Below, in pieces: positions 16,623 through 24,845 of a stretch of 64,000 nt of DNA. A program made the translations under genes and the position numbers. The notes below the pieces were generated by a model that worked only from the letters and a program-made list of their open reading frames with translations, ran no database searches and was not told where the DNA came from. The DNA is from Sporosarcina sp. Marseille-Q4943 (GTDB taxonomy: Bacteria; Bacillota; Bacilli; Bacillales_A; Planococcaceae): positions 1,647,001 to 1,711,000 of the forward strand of contig NZ_OX031157.1 in assembly GCF_943736995.1 (NCBI RefSeq), in the 5' to 3' direction. Positions within the stretch are counted from its first letter, which is position 1. Each line of letters opens with the position of its first letter.

Positions 16623-16638
16623 TATGAAATGTAAAAGT

Positions 16639-16665
16639 GCCTGTGCAGGATTCGACTGCACAGGC
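16639..16665. terminator. Bidirectional terminator
   Basis: GCCTGTGCA pairs with TGCACAGGC, followed by GTTTT, between convergent genes. Confidence 0.75.
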
Positions 16666-16673
16666 GTTTTCCG

Positions 16674-17477
16674 TTATTGATTAACGACGATGATGAACGC
16701 GTCGAATCCTGCGGCCTTCAAATCGGCTACTTGCTTGTCCGCGTTCGACTTGTCCGCAAATGATCCTGTAATGACGCGGTAATACGCGACGCCGTTCAGG
16801 ATGACGATGTCAATGAAGCTGTCGAATCCTTTCGCCTTGAGCGCGGCAACTTGCTGGTCTGCATTGGTCCTCGTTGTGAAGGAACCAGTGACAACGCGAT
16901 ATAATACATCACCCGTTGGCGGGGGTGTGCTTACTTTTTGTAGGCCAAGCGCATTGGCAAGTCCGTTCACATGACCTCTAGCTGCTTTGTCGAGCCATGC
17001 AGACGTTTTCATTTTCGCAGCATCGGTCGTATTGTCGATGAACCCATTCTCCGTGAGCATTGCAGGCATCCTGCTTTCACGGAGCACATGGAAGTTCGCT
17101 TTCTTCTTACCGCGGTTCGGCATATCGATCAATTTCACAATTTCCGCGTGAATTGTATTCCGTAGTTGGGCGGTTGTAGAGGAATCCGACAGCGCATCAT
17201 GAATATAATCCTCATACCCCGTTCCCCCGCCTGCATTAATGTGGATGCTTAAATAACAATTGGCACCCCAAGCATTCGCGTCATTCGTCCGCTCTAGTAA
17301 ACTGACTGTCTGATCGCCCGTCCGGCTCATCCGCACCGTCGCATTGGAGTATTCATTCTCAAGCATGTTCTTGACGCGCGTGGCGATTGCGAGCGTCACA
17401 TCTTTCTCCTTCAAACCATTTGCCGAAGCTCCCGGATCTGTTCCACCATGCCCTGGATCAATATAGATTTTAACCAT
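16674..17477 (-). CDS. N-acetylmuramoyl-L-alanine amidase with two SPOR domains
   Basis: An Amidase_3 domain (residues 1-180) has the zinc His in DPGHGGTDPGA, the second His in SIHINAGGG and the catalytic Glu in MLTENGF. After a PPPTGD linker two SPOR repeats follow (RVVTGSFTTRTNADQQ and RVITGSFADKSNADKQ). The arrangement resembles CwlC-type and prophage endolysins. There is no signal peptide, and a holin-like gene lies upstream on the same strand, which fits holin-dependent release. Confidence 0.9.
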   Translation of the reverse strand: MVKIYIDPGHGGTDPGASANGLKEKDVTLAIATRVKNMLENEYSNATVRMSRTGDQTVSLLERTNDANAWGANCYLSIHINAGGGTGYEDYIHDALSDSSTTAQLRNTIHAEIVKLIDMPNRGKKKANFHVLRESRMPAMLTENGFIDNTTDAAKMKTSAWLDKAARGHVNGLANALGLQKVSTPPPTGDVLYRVVTGSFTTRTNADQQVAALKAKGFDSFIDIVILNGVAYYRVITGSFADKSNADKQVADLKAAGFDAFIIVVNQ

Positions 17478-17546
17478 TTTTCATCTTCCTCTCGTTTTTT
17501 AGTTTTTTATTCCGTGACTGTCCGACATTCCGCCGTTTTTGGATGT

Positions 17547-17570
17547 CTACATGGTGATCACCTCCTTTCC
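17547..17570 (-). other. Very strong Shine-Dalgarno followed by ATG-TAG
   Basis: On the minus strand GGAAAGGAGGTGATCACC, almost the full complement of the 16S rRNA tail, precedes ATG (17552-17550) and an immediate TAG. The frame after the TAG continues as TSKNGGMSDSHGIKN before a stop. It is either a start-stop leader or a small gene broken at codon 2, between the holin and amidase genes. Confidence 0.45.
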
Positions 17571-17591
17571 GTCCATTAAAAAAAGCGATGC

Positions 17592-17792
17592 CTATTCCTT
17601 CGGCAACCGCTCTTTCACTTCTCGTATTTCTTCTACAATGTCATCATATTTGTCCGTAATCGCTTCCAATAAAAACTGATAACGCTTCTCCCGTGACTCA
17701 CTGCTTTTCACTTGATACCAAAACAGCCAAACGAACAGGACGGCAAACGGACCCTGTGTCAAAAAATAACCTAGCAGCTCTTTCGTAGCCAT
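17592..17792 (-). CDS. BhlA/UviB-type holin-like protein
   Basis: The 66-residue protein has one N-terminal membrane helix (FLTQGPFAVLFVWLFWYQV) and a charged coiled tail (YDDIVEEIREVKERLPKE), the BhlA/UviB pattern of bacteriocin-associated or phage holins. AAAAGGAGG precedes the ATG. It lies upstream of the amidase on the same strand and makes a lysis pair with it. Confidence 0.85.
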   Translation of the reverse strand: MATKELLGYFLTQGPFAVLFVWLFWYQVKSSESREKRYQFLLEAITDKYDDIVEEIREVKERLPKE

Positions 17793-17821
17793 GCCAATCC
17801 TCCTTTTATTTCAGGAAAACA

Positions 17822-17849
17822 AAAAGAACGCCCCAGTGGACGCTCTTTT
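17822..17849. terminator. Hairpin between holin and regulator genes
   Basis: AAAAGAACG pairs with CGCTCTTTT with one mismatch. On the minus strand it would stop or attenuate transcription from the regulator into the lysis genes, suggesting antitermination or a separate promoter. The remaining 17850-18040 shows no gene. Confidence 0.6.
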
Positions 17850-18043
17850 AAAATCCTGTTACTTGTGTTGCTCTAGGCCGATTCCAAGAATAATTTGTGC
17901 TCGTAACGCTTCGCTTTTACTCGCAAAAGCCGTTCTTCGTTACGGCTTTCGCTTCAATACCGAAGCGACCCGAGCAGTTGCCATTCGAAGCTGGACACTC
18001 GGCTTGCACCCATTGTAACCCGAAAGATTTTCACTCGTCATTT

Positions 18044-18463
18044 CTACGACATATGCGGCACGTGCGACATTTGCGACATTTTGTCGATGACGGCATCTTT
18101 TATCCTGCCGATGTGGCGGTCCGACAATTGCATATGACGGCCGATCCACCGCAAGCTCTTCCCCTCAAGCAGCCAGTGCAGCACTTCAATTTCCCGATCC
18201 TCCGTAATGAGCGGGATACGTTCCTGGACAAGTTGGATTTTCCGTTCATATTCGTATACTTTCTTCAGCCGCCTTTCCCTTCTGTTGAATTCCCGGTAAA
18301 TCGGATCGTTCGGACGGCCGCTCGCTTTCGGCATCGCTGCTTCCAGCCCGTATCGCGACGTCATTCCCTCCCCGACTTCATTCATTCCCTCCCGAATGAC
18401 TTTAACACTGTTGATCATCCAATGGTAATCCTTCAATAATTGCTCCATTTCCTCCTTCATCAT
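18044..18463 (-). CDS. Phage-type HTH regulator (ArpU/sigma region 4-like)
   Basis: The protein of about 139 residues is mostly helical and charged. Its C-terminal part (EIEVLHWLLEGKSLRWIGRHMQLSDRHIGRIKDAV) is a helix-turn-helix like sigma-70 region 4 and like the late-gene activators ArpU/YqaQ of prophages. GGGGTG precedes the ATG at 18463. It is divergent from the repressor gene and upstream of the holin and amidase, so it probably activates them. Confidence 0.65.
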   Translation of the reverse strand: MMKEEMEQLLKDYHWMINSVKVIREGMNEVGEGMTSRYGLEAAMPKASGRPNDPIYREFNRRERRLKKVYEYERKIQLVQERIPLITEDREIEVLHWLLEGKSLRWIGRHMQLSDRHIGRIKDAVIDKMSQMSHVPHMS

Positions 18464-18487
18464 ACGTATCACCCCTCATGCTTTTTA

Positions 18488-18521
18488 GTTTCATTAGAGA
18501 AACGGGTTTCAATAATGAAAC
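18488..18521. promoter_or_regulatory. Twin dyad operator GTTTC-N6-GAAAC
   Basis: GTTTC-ATTAGA-GAAAC (18488-18503) and GTTTC-AATAAT-GAAAC (18506-18521) are two 16-bp dyads with centres 18 bp apart. On the minus strand the N6 of the first dyad reads TCTAAT, a plausible -10 element for the regulator gene. Further half sites occur at about 18550 and 18581-18585, the latter inside the repressor promoter spacer. They are likely repressor operators. Confidence 0.7.
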
Positions 18522-18569
18522 TTTGTAACAACACTTTATCATGGGCATGTTTCATTTACAACCACTTAG

Positions 18570-18598
18570 TTGTCACGGGAGAAACTTTAGGATATAAT
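18570..18598 (+). promoter_or_regulatory. Sigma-A promoter of the repressor gene
   Basis: TTGTCA (18570-18575), a 17-bp spacer and TATAAT (18593-18598). A GAAAC half operator inside the spacer suggests autoregulation. Confidence 0.75.
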
Positions 18599-18621
18599 AA
18601 CCATAACGAACAGGGGGTTTC

Positions 18622-18960
18622 ATGATGTATTCTATAGGCCGCGAAATTAAAAAGATCCGGAGCGAACATAAATTATCCCAAGAGGAATTTGCGGATCGGA
18701 TCAATCAAAAGCTAGGTCTCTCGATAACGAAAGGGATGGTGTCAAAGTGGGAGTCCGATTCCATCGAACCAAAAACGAGGACAATCAAGGCGATTGCAGA
18801 AACGTTCCATGTTTCCTTGGATCAGATGCTCGGGCTGAATGTGCCCGAAAAGCAAGCCACGGTTGAAACGATTGCTGCCCATATCGATGATGATCTGACA
18901 GAGGAAGAGCTGGCGGAAATAAAAAAATACATCCAATTCATCAAGTCGCAACGAAAGTGA
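18622..18960 (+). CDS. CI/Xre-family repressor
   Basis: The 112-residue protein has an HTH_3 domain (residues 5-70; LSQEEFADRINQKLG and KGMVSKWESDSIEPKTRTIKAIA) and a short acidic C-terminal region. It resembles ImmR/phage 105-type repressors rather than LexA-like CI with a peptidase domain. AGGGGG precedes ATG-ATG. It is followed ten bases later by an ImmA-like protease gene, the usual partner that relieves repression. Confidence 0.85.
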   Translation: MMYSIGREIKKIRSEHKLSQEEFADRINQKLGLSITKGMVSKWESDSIEPKTRTIKAIAETFHVSLDQMLGLNVPEKQATVETIAAHIDDDLTEEELAEIKKYIQFIKSQRK

Positions 18961-18969
18961 GGTGGTTCC

Positions 18970-19419
18970 ATGACCTATGAATCCCTGATTGCCCAATACC
19001 CCCACTTGGTCATCAAGGAAGTCAAAACGCTTCCATCCGGGCTTGGCGGCCTTTATATGGACGATGTCGTGCTCATTGATAAGAATCGGAGCCATTATGA
19101 AAAACATTGCATTTTGGCAGAGGAAATCGGCCATTATGAAACGACCTATGGCGATATTACGGATCTTCAGAAGCTGACGAATTTGAAGTTGGAGCTGGCT
19201 GCGAGGAGATGGGGATATGAAAAAATCGTATCGTTGGATAAATTGATCGAATGCTATGAATCAGGTTTCAAGACGGTTGAGGAAGTGTGCACGCACCTTG
19301 AGGTGACGGAGGATTATTTGATGGAGTCCATTGCCCATTACCACTCCCGATTTGGCGTTTCGACAATTCATAAGGGATATGAGATTTTCTTCGATCCACT
19401 TTATTTGCGGAAGCAGTAA
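18970..19419 (+). CDS. ImmA/IrrE-family metalloprotease
   Basis: The 149-residue protein belongs to the M78-like group. The zinc motif reads LAEEIGHYETT: the first His of HExxH is Glu, a form found in phage-type ImmA proteins, while the Glu-x-x-His core is kept. In ICEBs1 and phage 105 such proteins cleave the partner repressor after DNA damage or cell-cell signals. It is in an operon with the repressor. Confidence 0.8.
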   Translation: MTYESLIAQYPHLVIKEVKTLPSGLGGLYMDDVVLIDKNRSHYEKHCILAEEIGHYETTYGDITDLQKLTNLKLELAARRWGYEKIVSLDKLIECYESGFKTVEEVCTHLEVTEDYLMESIAHYHSRFGVSTIHKGYEIFFDPLYLRKQ

Positions 19420-19462
19420 TTTTTTTTAGCTTTAAAACGAACATATGTTTTGTTCCAGGGTT

Positions 19463-19497
19463 AAAAGAGACCAAATCCATTGCGATTTGGTCTTCTT
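19463..19497. terminator. Bidirectional terminator
   Basis: AAGAGACCAAATC pairs with GATTTGGTCTTCTT between the convergent protease and anti-sigma genes. Confidence 0.8.
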
Positions 19498-19526
19498 AAA
19501 AGTTTATGAACGCCTGCCGAGCTCCT

Positions 19527-20840
19527 TTATTGTTGCAGTTCTACTTTTACATTACCGGTAATGTAGTTAGGGTAGAACGCTAGTTCCAAGTGAAGCGGGT
19601 TCGTATAATTTGATGTTTCAAACGTCATATCCCAATGCCTCGTTCCTTCTTCATCCATATACATACCCGTCGATGGAATATTAATCTTCTTGCCATTCGC
19701 ATCTTTACCGGTTGAAATAATATCGTAAGAATGTGTTGGATCGTCTCCAGCATTCGGCATGATAAGGTGCAATCCCGACCTCGAAGATTCTTTAATTTTC
19801 AGCTTGTCATCTTTCGGACCATTGAGGATTTCCCCTTTATCCGTATCGACAACCAACGTCGCTTCATTTTTATCTAAGGCTTGCATTTTATTAATACGTA
19901 AATAAAGTTCTTTCGGCTCCTCAAAATAATTACTTTGGAGAAAATAGGTGTCATCGCCACTGCTGACCACGCCATTCTCAATGGCGCCCCACACCTCGCC
20001 TTTTTCATCTTCCAGCCGCATATCTTCGAATTTGAGGATCTTCTTCGTATTGGTTTCGTCGAAGGCGACTTTCACGGCAATGCGTAACGGGTAAATAGTA
20101 ATTTCTCGAATTGTGAGTTTCTGGCCTTCAATCTCAACTTCTTGATTTAAAACAATTGTTTTACCTTGTTTCACGTTTTCCTTCAGCTCAAATGGCAATG
20201 AGAACGAAATAGTTTCCCCTTGGAATAAAACATCCATCTCCACGGTAAAAGATAAGTCTTTAAATAAAGTTGGTTCCTGAAAATAGTACTTAATTTGACT
20301 GGCCCATTCTCTGGATTTTTCAAATGGACTGGAGCCACCATATGACATTCCGCTTGGTGGAATGTCCTGCTCATTTTTCAAGTCGACTGATTGAATGCTT
20401 AGCCCATTCACTGCTTCCGTTGACTTCATTGTGTAATAAACATTCATCCCCGTTTCATCCAAAATGACGCCGTCTATCGTAAGCGTCAACCCATTTTTCG
20501 TTTGAACCGCATCGACCTTTTGGTAATAGTCATTTTTGAAAATAGCTTCCAGTCCTTTATCAAACTGAACGAAATCCACGAACTTCTCCATGCCCGGTAT
20601 CGATGCGACAGCGTTGGCAAATGCCGGCGACACGCGTATGGACGTAATAAACGTGGCGAAAAGAAGTGCTGCCGCAACGAGAGACCAAACCCGCCTAAGC
20701 TTTTTCCTTGTTTTCACCTTTTCACGCTTCGCGCGGTCAAACCCTAAACGAATCGCTTCATCCGCTTCGTCCAAAGGTAGGTGGATCTTCTCCAGCTGAT
20801 CCTTCATTTCCAGTAATTTTTCTTCTTCGTTCTCATACAT
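19527..20840 (-). CDS. DUF4179 anti-sigma factor, membrane-bound
   Basis: The 437-residue protein has a cytoplasmic N-terminal part (about 48 residues, MKDQLEKIHLPLDEADEAI), one membrane helix (VWSLVAAALLFATFITSI), and a large extracytoplasmic DUF4179-type region. Such proteins bind the ECF factor encoded upstream and release it in response to envelope stress. The start overlaps the sigma gene by 8 bp, so the two are translationally coupled. The inducing signal is unknown. Confidence 0.82.
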   Translation of the reverse strand: MYENEEEKLLEMKDQLEKIHLPLDEADEAIRLGFDRAKREKVKTRKKLRRVWSLVAAALLFATFITSIRVSPAFANAVASIPGMEKFVDFVQFDKGLEAIFKNDYYQKVDAVQTKNGLTLTIDGVILDETGMNVYYTMKSTEAVNGLSIQSVDLKNEQDIPPSGMSYGGSSPFEKSREWASQIKYYFQEPTLFKDLSFTVEMDVLFQGETISFSLPFELKENVKQGKTIVLNQEVEIEGQKLTIREITIYPLRIAVKVAFDETNTKKILKFEDMRLEDEKGEVWGAIENGVVSSGDDTYFLQSNYFEEPKELYLRINKMQALDKNEATLVVDTDKGEILNGPKDDKLKIKESSRSGLHLIMPNAGDDPTHSYDIISTGKDANGKKINIPSTGMYMDEEGTRHWDMTFETSNYTNPLHLELAFYPNYITGNVKVELQQ

Positions 20841-21351
20841 GATCCATTCCTCCTTTATCCCCGAAGTGGCTCCGAAGCGATCGCAAAATATTATGCAGCC
20901 TCGACTTGACCGTGCCTTCCGGTATACTTGATAGTTCTGCGATTTCTTTTATTTTTACACCCTGAACGTATTTTAGATAAATTAACTGTTGCTCGTCTGG
21001 TTTCAATGTGGCAAGTGCTTCAGCCAATTCCAATCGATATTCATCTTTCTTCCCGATTGTTTCGTCCACTTCTCCAGTCATGACATACCGTTTGCCTCTT
21101 TTTAACTGATCTTGGCAATAGTTCATCATAATGCGGATAAGCCACGTCTTCACATACGCCGGTTCTCTAACCGTATGAACTTTTTTGTAGGCCCGATACG
21201 TTACTTCTTGAAGAGCTTCCAATCCATCTGCCTCATTTTTCAAGAATGCAATTGCTGTTCGAAGGAGCGCTTCTCTATGAAGCTGCATGAGCGCGAGAAA
21301 GGCCTCATCGTCTCCACCTATCGCTTTTTTACTGATCTCTATCTCATCCAT
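20833..21351 (-). CDS. ECF-family RNA polymerase sigma factor
   Basis: Region 2 (EAFLALMQLHREALLRTA, then VKTWLIRIMMNYCQDQL) and region 4 (YVQGVKIKEIAELSSIPEGTVKSRLH) are clear, with no region 1 or 3. It is similar to SigV-type factors. GAGGTG lies six bases before the ATG at 21351. The partner anti-sigma gene follows with overlap, and a likely self-recognised promoter lies upstream. Confidence 0.9.
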   Translation of the reverse strand: MDEIEISKKAIGGDDEAFLALMQLHREALLRTAIAFLKNEADGLEALQEVTYRAYKKVHTVREPAYVKTWLIRIMMNYCQDQLKRGKRYVMTGEVDETIGKKDEYRLELAEALATLKPDEQQLIYLKYVQGVKIKEIAELSSIPEGTVKSRLHNILRSLRSHFGDKGGMDHV

Positions 21352-21381
21352 TTCCAACACCTCATTCGCCCCTCTTACACA

Positions 21382-21409
21382 TTAGACTGCGTAAACTTGA
21401 AAAGGTTCA
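21382..21409 (-). promoter_or_regulatory. Probable autoregulated ECF promoter
   Basis: On the minus strand TGAACC (21409-21404), a 16-bp spacer and GTCTAA (21387-21382) have the TGAAC/GTC form typical of ECF promoters. It is about 30 bp upstream of the sigma gene start. Confidence 0.55.
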
Positions 21410-21474
21410 AATATTATTTGAAAATTTCATTGTTCGTCCTATATACGAGAGAAAATGGTTTTGGTTACGCAAAA

Positions 21475-21507
21475 AAAGACCAAATCCATTTAAGGTTTGG
21501 TCTTTCT
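21475..21507 (-). terminator. Terminator of selO
   Basis: AAAGACCAAATCC pairs with GGTTTGGTCTTT, placed directly behind the selO stop codon, with T-rich flank on the minus strand. Confidence 0.75.
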
Positions 21508-21533
21508 TCGAAGTTTATGATCGCATACAGAAA

Positions 21534-22994
21534 TCACGTCCCACAAAATGTCCTGTACGGAGTTTCCGACACTGATGGCGCCACATATTTCTCTTGTTCA
21601 GCTGTATAAGCGTAAGGGTCTTCAAGCGCGTTAAGGAGTTCTGCCATCACGCTGAAATCCCCTTCGGTTGCCGCGTCTAATGCTTCTTCCACGCGGTGAT
21701 TGCGCGGGATGATGGATGGATTACTTTCCCGCATCAGCTGTTTTGTGGCAGCTTCCGATTCTGGCTGACTTGCCATCCGCGATTTCCAGCGCTCATGCCA
21801 TTCGGTAAACTCCGTCGTCTTGCACATCGGCAGCGCATTTAGATCGCCGATCGTCAATGTACGGAACGTATTCGTGTAATCCGCTTGGTTGTCTTTCATT
21901 ATCTTTAGCAAATCCTTCACGAGTGCTTCGTCCTGCTGTTCTTCATTGAACAGGCCGAGTTTGTTTCTCATTCCTGTGAGCCAATGACCGTAATATATCC
22001 TCGCATACCGTGATAGCGTCTGTTGTGCGATGTGGACAGCTTTTTCCTGGTCTTCATGGAAGAGCGGCAAAAGCGTTTCGGCAAATCGCGAAAGGTTCCA
22101 TTCTGCGATTCCAGGTTGATTGCCAAACGCATAGCGGCCCTGCCGGTCGATGGAACTGAAGACGGTCGCCGGGTCGTATGAGTCCATGAAGGCGCATGGT
22201 CCATAGTCGATCGTTTCGCCGCTGATCGCCATATTGTCCGTATTCATGACGCCGTGAATGAACCCGACCAACTGCCATTTGGCAATTAACGAAGCTTGCC
22301 TTTCCATCACTTCTTGAAGCAATGACACGTATGGATTCGGGTCATTTGCCACTTCTGGATAATGCCTTTCAATCGTATAATCCGCTAACGTTCGCAAGTC
22401 CTCTACGACTTCGCGCGCCGCCGCATATTGAAACGTGCCGACACGGATGTGGCTTGCTGCAATACGCGTCAACACAGCTCCTTCGAGTGTTTCTTGACGA
22501 TAGACTGGCGCTCCCGTCAATGCCACTGCAAGGCTCCTTGTCGTAGGAATTCCAAGCGCATACATCGCCTCGCTAATGATGAATTCACGAAGCATCGGGC
22601 CAAGTCCCGCCCTGCCATCGCCGCCACGGGAGAATGGTGTCTTGCCTGAACCTTTCAACTGAATATCGTACCGCTTGCCTTCAGGCGTGATCTGCTCTCC
22701 AAGCAACACGGCCCGTCCATCTCCGAGCATCGTAAAATGGCCGAATTGGTGGCCGGCATATGCTTGTGCAATCGGCGCCGCGCCTTCAGGAACCTTGTTT
22801 CCGGCGAAGATCTCTGTCCCCTCTTCGCTTTGCAGTGATTCAGCATCCAGTCCGAGCGACTCTGCCAATGGATGATTAAAAATGACCAACTCAGGTGACG
22901 GTGCTGCTTCCGGATTTGTCTTCGCGTAAAATGGTTCCGGCAGACGGGTATAACTATTATCGAAATTCCATCCGAACTTTTTGCTCTCTGTCAC
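21534..22994 (-). CDS. selO: Protein adenylyltransferase SelO (YdiU)
   Basis: The protein of about 486 residues is a pseudokinase-fold AMPylase. Conserved features are [35 protein letters not shown], the HGVMNTDNM segment and DYGPCAFMD. It ends PYRTFCGT, with Cys where eukaryotic SelO has selenocysteine. SelO transfers AMP to Ser/Thr/Tyr of redox proteins in the cytoplasm. The GTG at 22994 (reading [15 protein letters not shown]) fits the family length and has GGGAG upstream; the ATG at 23036 would add 14 unrelated residues. Confidence 0.92.
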   Translation of the reverse strand: MTESKKFGWNFDNSYTRLPEPFYAKTNPEAAPSPELVIFNHPLAESLGLDAESLQSEEGTEIFAGNKVPEGAAPIAQAYAGHQFGHFTMLGDGRAVLLGEQITPEGKRYDIQLKGSGKTPFSRGGDGRAGLGPMLREFIISEAMYALGIPTTRSLAVALTGAPVYRQETLEGAVLTRIAASHIRVGTFQYAAAREVVEDLRTLADYTIERHYPEVANDPNPYVSLLQEVMERQASLIAKWQLVGFIHGVMNTDNMAISGETIDYGPCAFMDSYDPATVFSSIDRQGRYAFGNQPGIAEWNLSRFAETLLPLFHEDQEKAVHIAQQTLSRYARIYYGHWLTGMRNKLGLFNEEQQDEALVKDLLKIMKDNQADYTNTFRTLTIGDLNALPMCKTTEFTEWHERWKSRMASQPESEAATKQLMRESNPSIIPRNHRVEEALDAATEGDFSVMAELLNALEDPYAYTAEQEKYVAPSVSETPYRTFCGT

Positions 22995-23058
22995 GTCCTC
23001 AACTCCCATTTCATAAGATGTCTGATTCGCAATCAATTAGGGAATTCGATACTGGCAC

Positions 23059-23439
23059 TCACTTCTTCTCCAATACCGCAAAATAATTGTCTTCATCGTC
23101 TGCAAAGTTGAACACTCTTCCCGTTGGCATTGTGACCAATTCCCCGACTGTCACTTGCTTGCTTTTGAGGTCCTCATAAAGTGCATCCAAGTTTTCTGTA
23201 AACAAGAGCAACGATGGGGTTTGAAGATTCAACTCAGGTTGCATTTGTGCGATGAGCTCTTTGTTATGCAGAACAATGCTCGTTTCAGCCTGTGCTGTCG
23301 GTGCAATTTCAATCCATCTCATCCCATGCCCATTGTCTTCCTCAGAAATGACGGTAAAGCCGACCTTTTCGGTCCAAAACTTCTTCGCCTCATCCTGATC
23401 GTTCACATACAACATAATTTGCCCGATCTTATGAATCAT
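23059..23439 (-). CDS. VOC/glyoxalase-family protein
   Basis: The 126-residue protein has the two beta-alpha-beta-beta-beta modules of the VOC fold: MIHKIGQIMLYVNDQDEAKKFW with VGFTVISE, and a second module LLFTENLDALYEDLKSK ending DDEDNYFAVLEKK. It is near the PhnB/glyoxalase-like proteins; substrate unknown. GGGAG precedes the ATG at 23439. Confidence 0.82.
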   Translation of the reverse strand: MIHKIGQIMLYVNDQDEAKKFWTEKVGFTVISEEDNGHGMRWIEIAPTAQAETSIVLHNKELIAQMQPELNLQTPSLLLFTENLDALYEDLKSKQVTVGELVTMPTGRVFNFADDEDNYFAVLEKK

Positions 23440-23635
23440 TTTCCATCTCCCTTTCCTCATTTTCCCTTGCTTTAGTTCTAATCCTAATCTTACCATTATG
23501 AATGAAAAATGACCGCGTCAACCTTGTTATACCCAATTTCAAATGGATTCACGTACACGACTCATTCATAAATTCAAAAATACAGGGAACTGTATAGGAG
23601 AAGTTGAACGAAGAGTCGAAAGGAGGAAAATGGAA

Positions 23636-23875
23636 ATGGTGAGAATTGCCGTTGAACAACCGTATGAAGATGTCATGAATGCACTTGTTGAAAAAGGCTA
23701 TGAAGCAAAGATGTTTAGCACCGATGAAGACGTAACCGGCTATGATATCGGCATCGTCCGGGCGCTCAACGAAGGGAACACAAATGAATTCAATTTCCCT
23801 GTCATCACGATGAAGGGCATGTCGATTGACGATGTCGTCCAAGCAGTTGAAGAAAAAGCAAACCTCCTCCAATAA
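23636..23875 (+). CDS. UPF0180/YkuS-family protein
   Basis: The 79-residue protein (MVRIAVEQPYEDVMNALVEK onward) matches the short YkuS (UPF0180) family of bacilli: an IAVE start, KGYE, and a C-terminal MSIDDVVQAVEEK helix. Function unknown. GGAGG lies nine bases before ATG 23636; the ATG six bases earlier is too close. Confidence 0.75.
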   Translation: MVRIAVEQPYEDVMNALVEKGYEAKMFSTDEDVTGYDIGIVRALNEGNTNEFNFPVITMKGMSIDDVVQAVEEKANLLQ

Positions 23876-23940
23876 GCATCCCCGATAAAACAGAATCTAT
23901 GGCAGCAGCCTTAGTTTCTGCTTCCTTCCAATCAAAAAGA

Positions 23941-23974
23941 CAGCCTGCCAATCGACTGAACGATTGGCGGGCTG
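23941..23974. terminator. Bidirectional terminator
   Basis: CAGCCTGCCAATCG pairs with CGATTGGCGGGCTG between convergent genes. Confidence 0.8.
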
Positions 23975-23980
23975 TACTGA

Positions 23981-24169
23981 TCAGTGGTAATAATATGTCT
24001 GGCGCCTGCGTGAAGCTTCCAGCTGTTTCGCCCTGTACCTTCGCTGAAATACACGGAGCTCATCCAATTGTCCATTCAAGCGGGGATCCTGAGACATCAT
24101 TTCCTTTAATCCCGAAGGACCGATCTTCCTCTTCACTTTTTCAATTTCATCCTCAAAAAATAATGACAT
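23981..24169 (-). CDS. Small paralogue of the CotG-like N-terminus
   Basis: The 62-residue protein starts SLFFEDEIEKVKRKIGPSGL and continues SQDPRLN, matching the head of the CotG-like protein at 10623. It has no 13-residue repeats; it ends FQRRYRAKQLEASRRRQTYYYH. The ribosome binding site geometry and a 44-bp upstream block are also shared, so it is a true paralogue with likely common sporulation control. It is probably a coat or coat-associated protein. Confidence 0.65.
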   Translation of the reverse strand: MSLFFEDEIEKVKRKIGPSGLKEMMSQDPRLNGQLDELRVFQRRYRAKQLEASRRRQTYYYH

Positions 24170-24247
24170 GTCCATACCTCCTCCCCTTTGATTGGCAAGG
24201 GATAGCGGATTAGGCTCACTATTCACCATTCCCCCGTCACTATAGAG

Positions 24248-24291
24248 TACGTCGATTTACCGACAGGACAAGAGTTAAGTGTACAGTTTTC
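24248..24291 (-). promoter_or_regulatory. Upstream block shared with the CotG-like gene
   Basis: Gap-free alignment with 11560-11603, sharing AGAGTTAAGTG, CAGGA and TACGT on the plus strand, at a similar distance from the start codon. Confidence 0.5.
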
Positions 24292-24462
24292 ATGATTTTA
24301 AATGAATAATTCATTGTTCAATAGGCATGTGGAGGCACTAGATCTACCAAAACAAACGTTCTCATTCGTGTGGGCTTTAGTTTACATTTCCTGTATACTT
24401 TAAGCAACAGACTATACACGAATTCGCAGACCAACAGATGATAAAGAAAGGAGGATAAAGAG

Positions 24463-24750
24463 TTGGAGGAAAGGATTCTGCAATTGCTTGAAGGGTTGAA
24501 GTCGGAAATAGGCGACCTGAGATCCGATGTAGGCAGCTTGAAATCGGAAATGAGCGACCTGAAATCTGATGTAGGCAGCTTGAAATCGGAAATGCACAGC
24601 CGGTTTGATCGAGTGGACCATCTTTTGGAAGGAATCGGCGGTCAGCTTGAGCACCAAACTAGCCAACGTATTGCTGAGGGACCAGCTATTACTCAGGAAT
24701 TAAAGAACATTAAATCACGGATCTTCGACTTAGAAACAAAAACTATGTAA
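24463..24750 (+). CDS. Coiled-coil protein with 14-residue repeats
   Basis: The 95-residue protein has two 14-residue heptad-pair repeats (SEIGDLRSDVGSLK, SEMSDLKSDVGSLK) and a third start, then RFDRVDHLLEGIGGQLE. It is a predicted parallel coiled coil. AAAGGAGG precedes the TTG start, and a strong terminator follows. No enzyme domain; unknown role. Confidence 0.75.
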   Translation: MEERILQLLEGLKSEIGDLRSDVGSLKSEMSDLKSDVGSLKSEMHSRFDRVDHLLEGIGGQLEHQTSQRIAEGPAITQELKNIKSRIFDLETKTM

Positions 24751-24767
24751 AAAGAGCTCTTGTGTAA

Positions 24768-24805
24768 AACAGAACCTACGAAGCAGTCGTAGGTTCTGTT
24801 TTTTT
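24768..24805 (+). terminator. Strong rho-independent terminator
   Basis: AACAGAACCTACGA pairs with TCGTAGGTTCTGTT, followed by seven T. Confidence 0.9.
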
Positions 24806-24814
24806 GTCTACATT

Positions 24815-24835
24815 AATTGTGTCGGTGCCTGTGCA
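24815..24835 (+). repeat. 21-bp repeat around TCGGTGCCTGTGCA, copy 1
   Basis: The same 21 bases occur at 25856-25876, and the 12-base core TGCACAGGCACC is inverted at 26000-26011. The three copies flank the toast-rack gene. Confidence 0.75.
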
Positions 24836-24845
24836 AAGGAAAATC

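Noticed and set aside
17553-17570. End of a 16S rRNA gene (GATCACCTCCTTTC)
   Set aside because: Only the anti-Shine-Dalgarno-like stretch matches; the flanks are not rRNA. On the minus strand it is a ribosome binding site.
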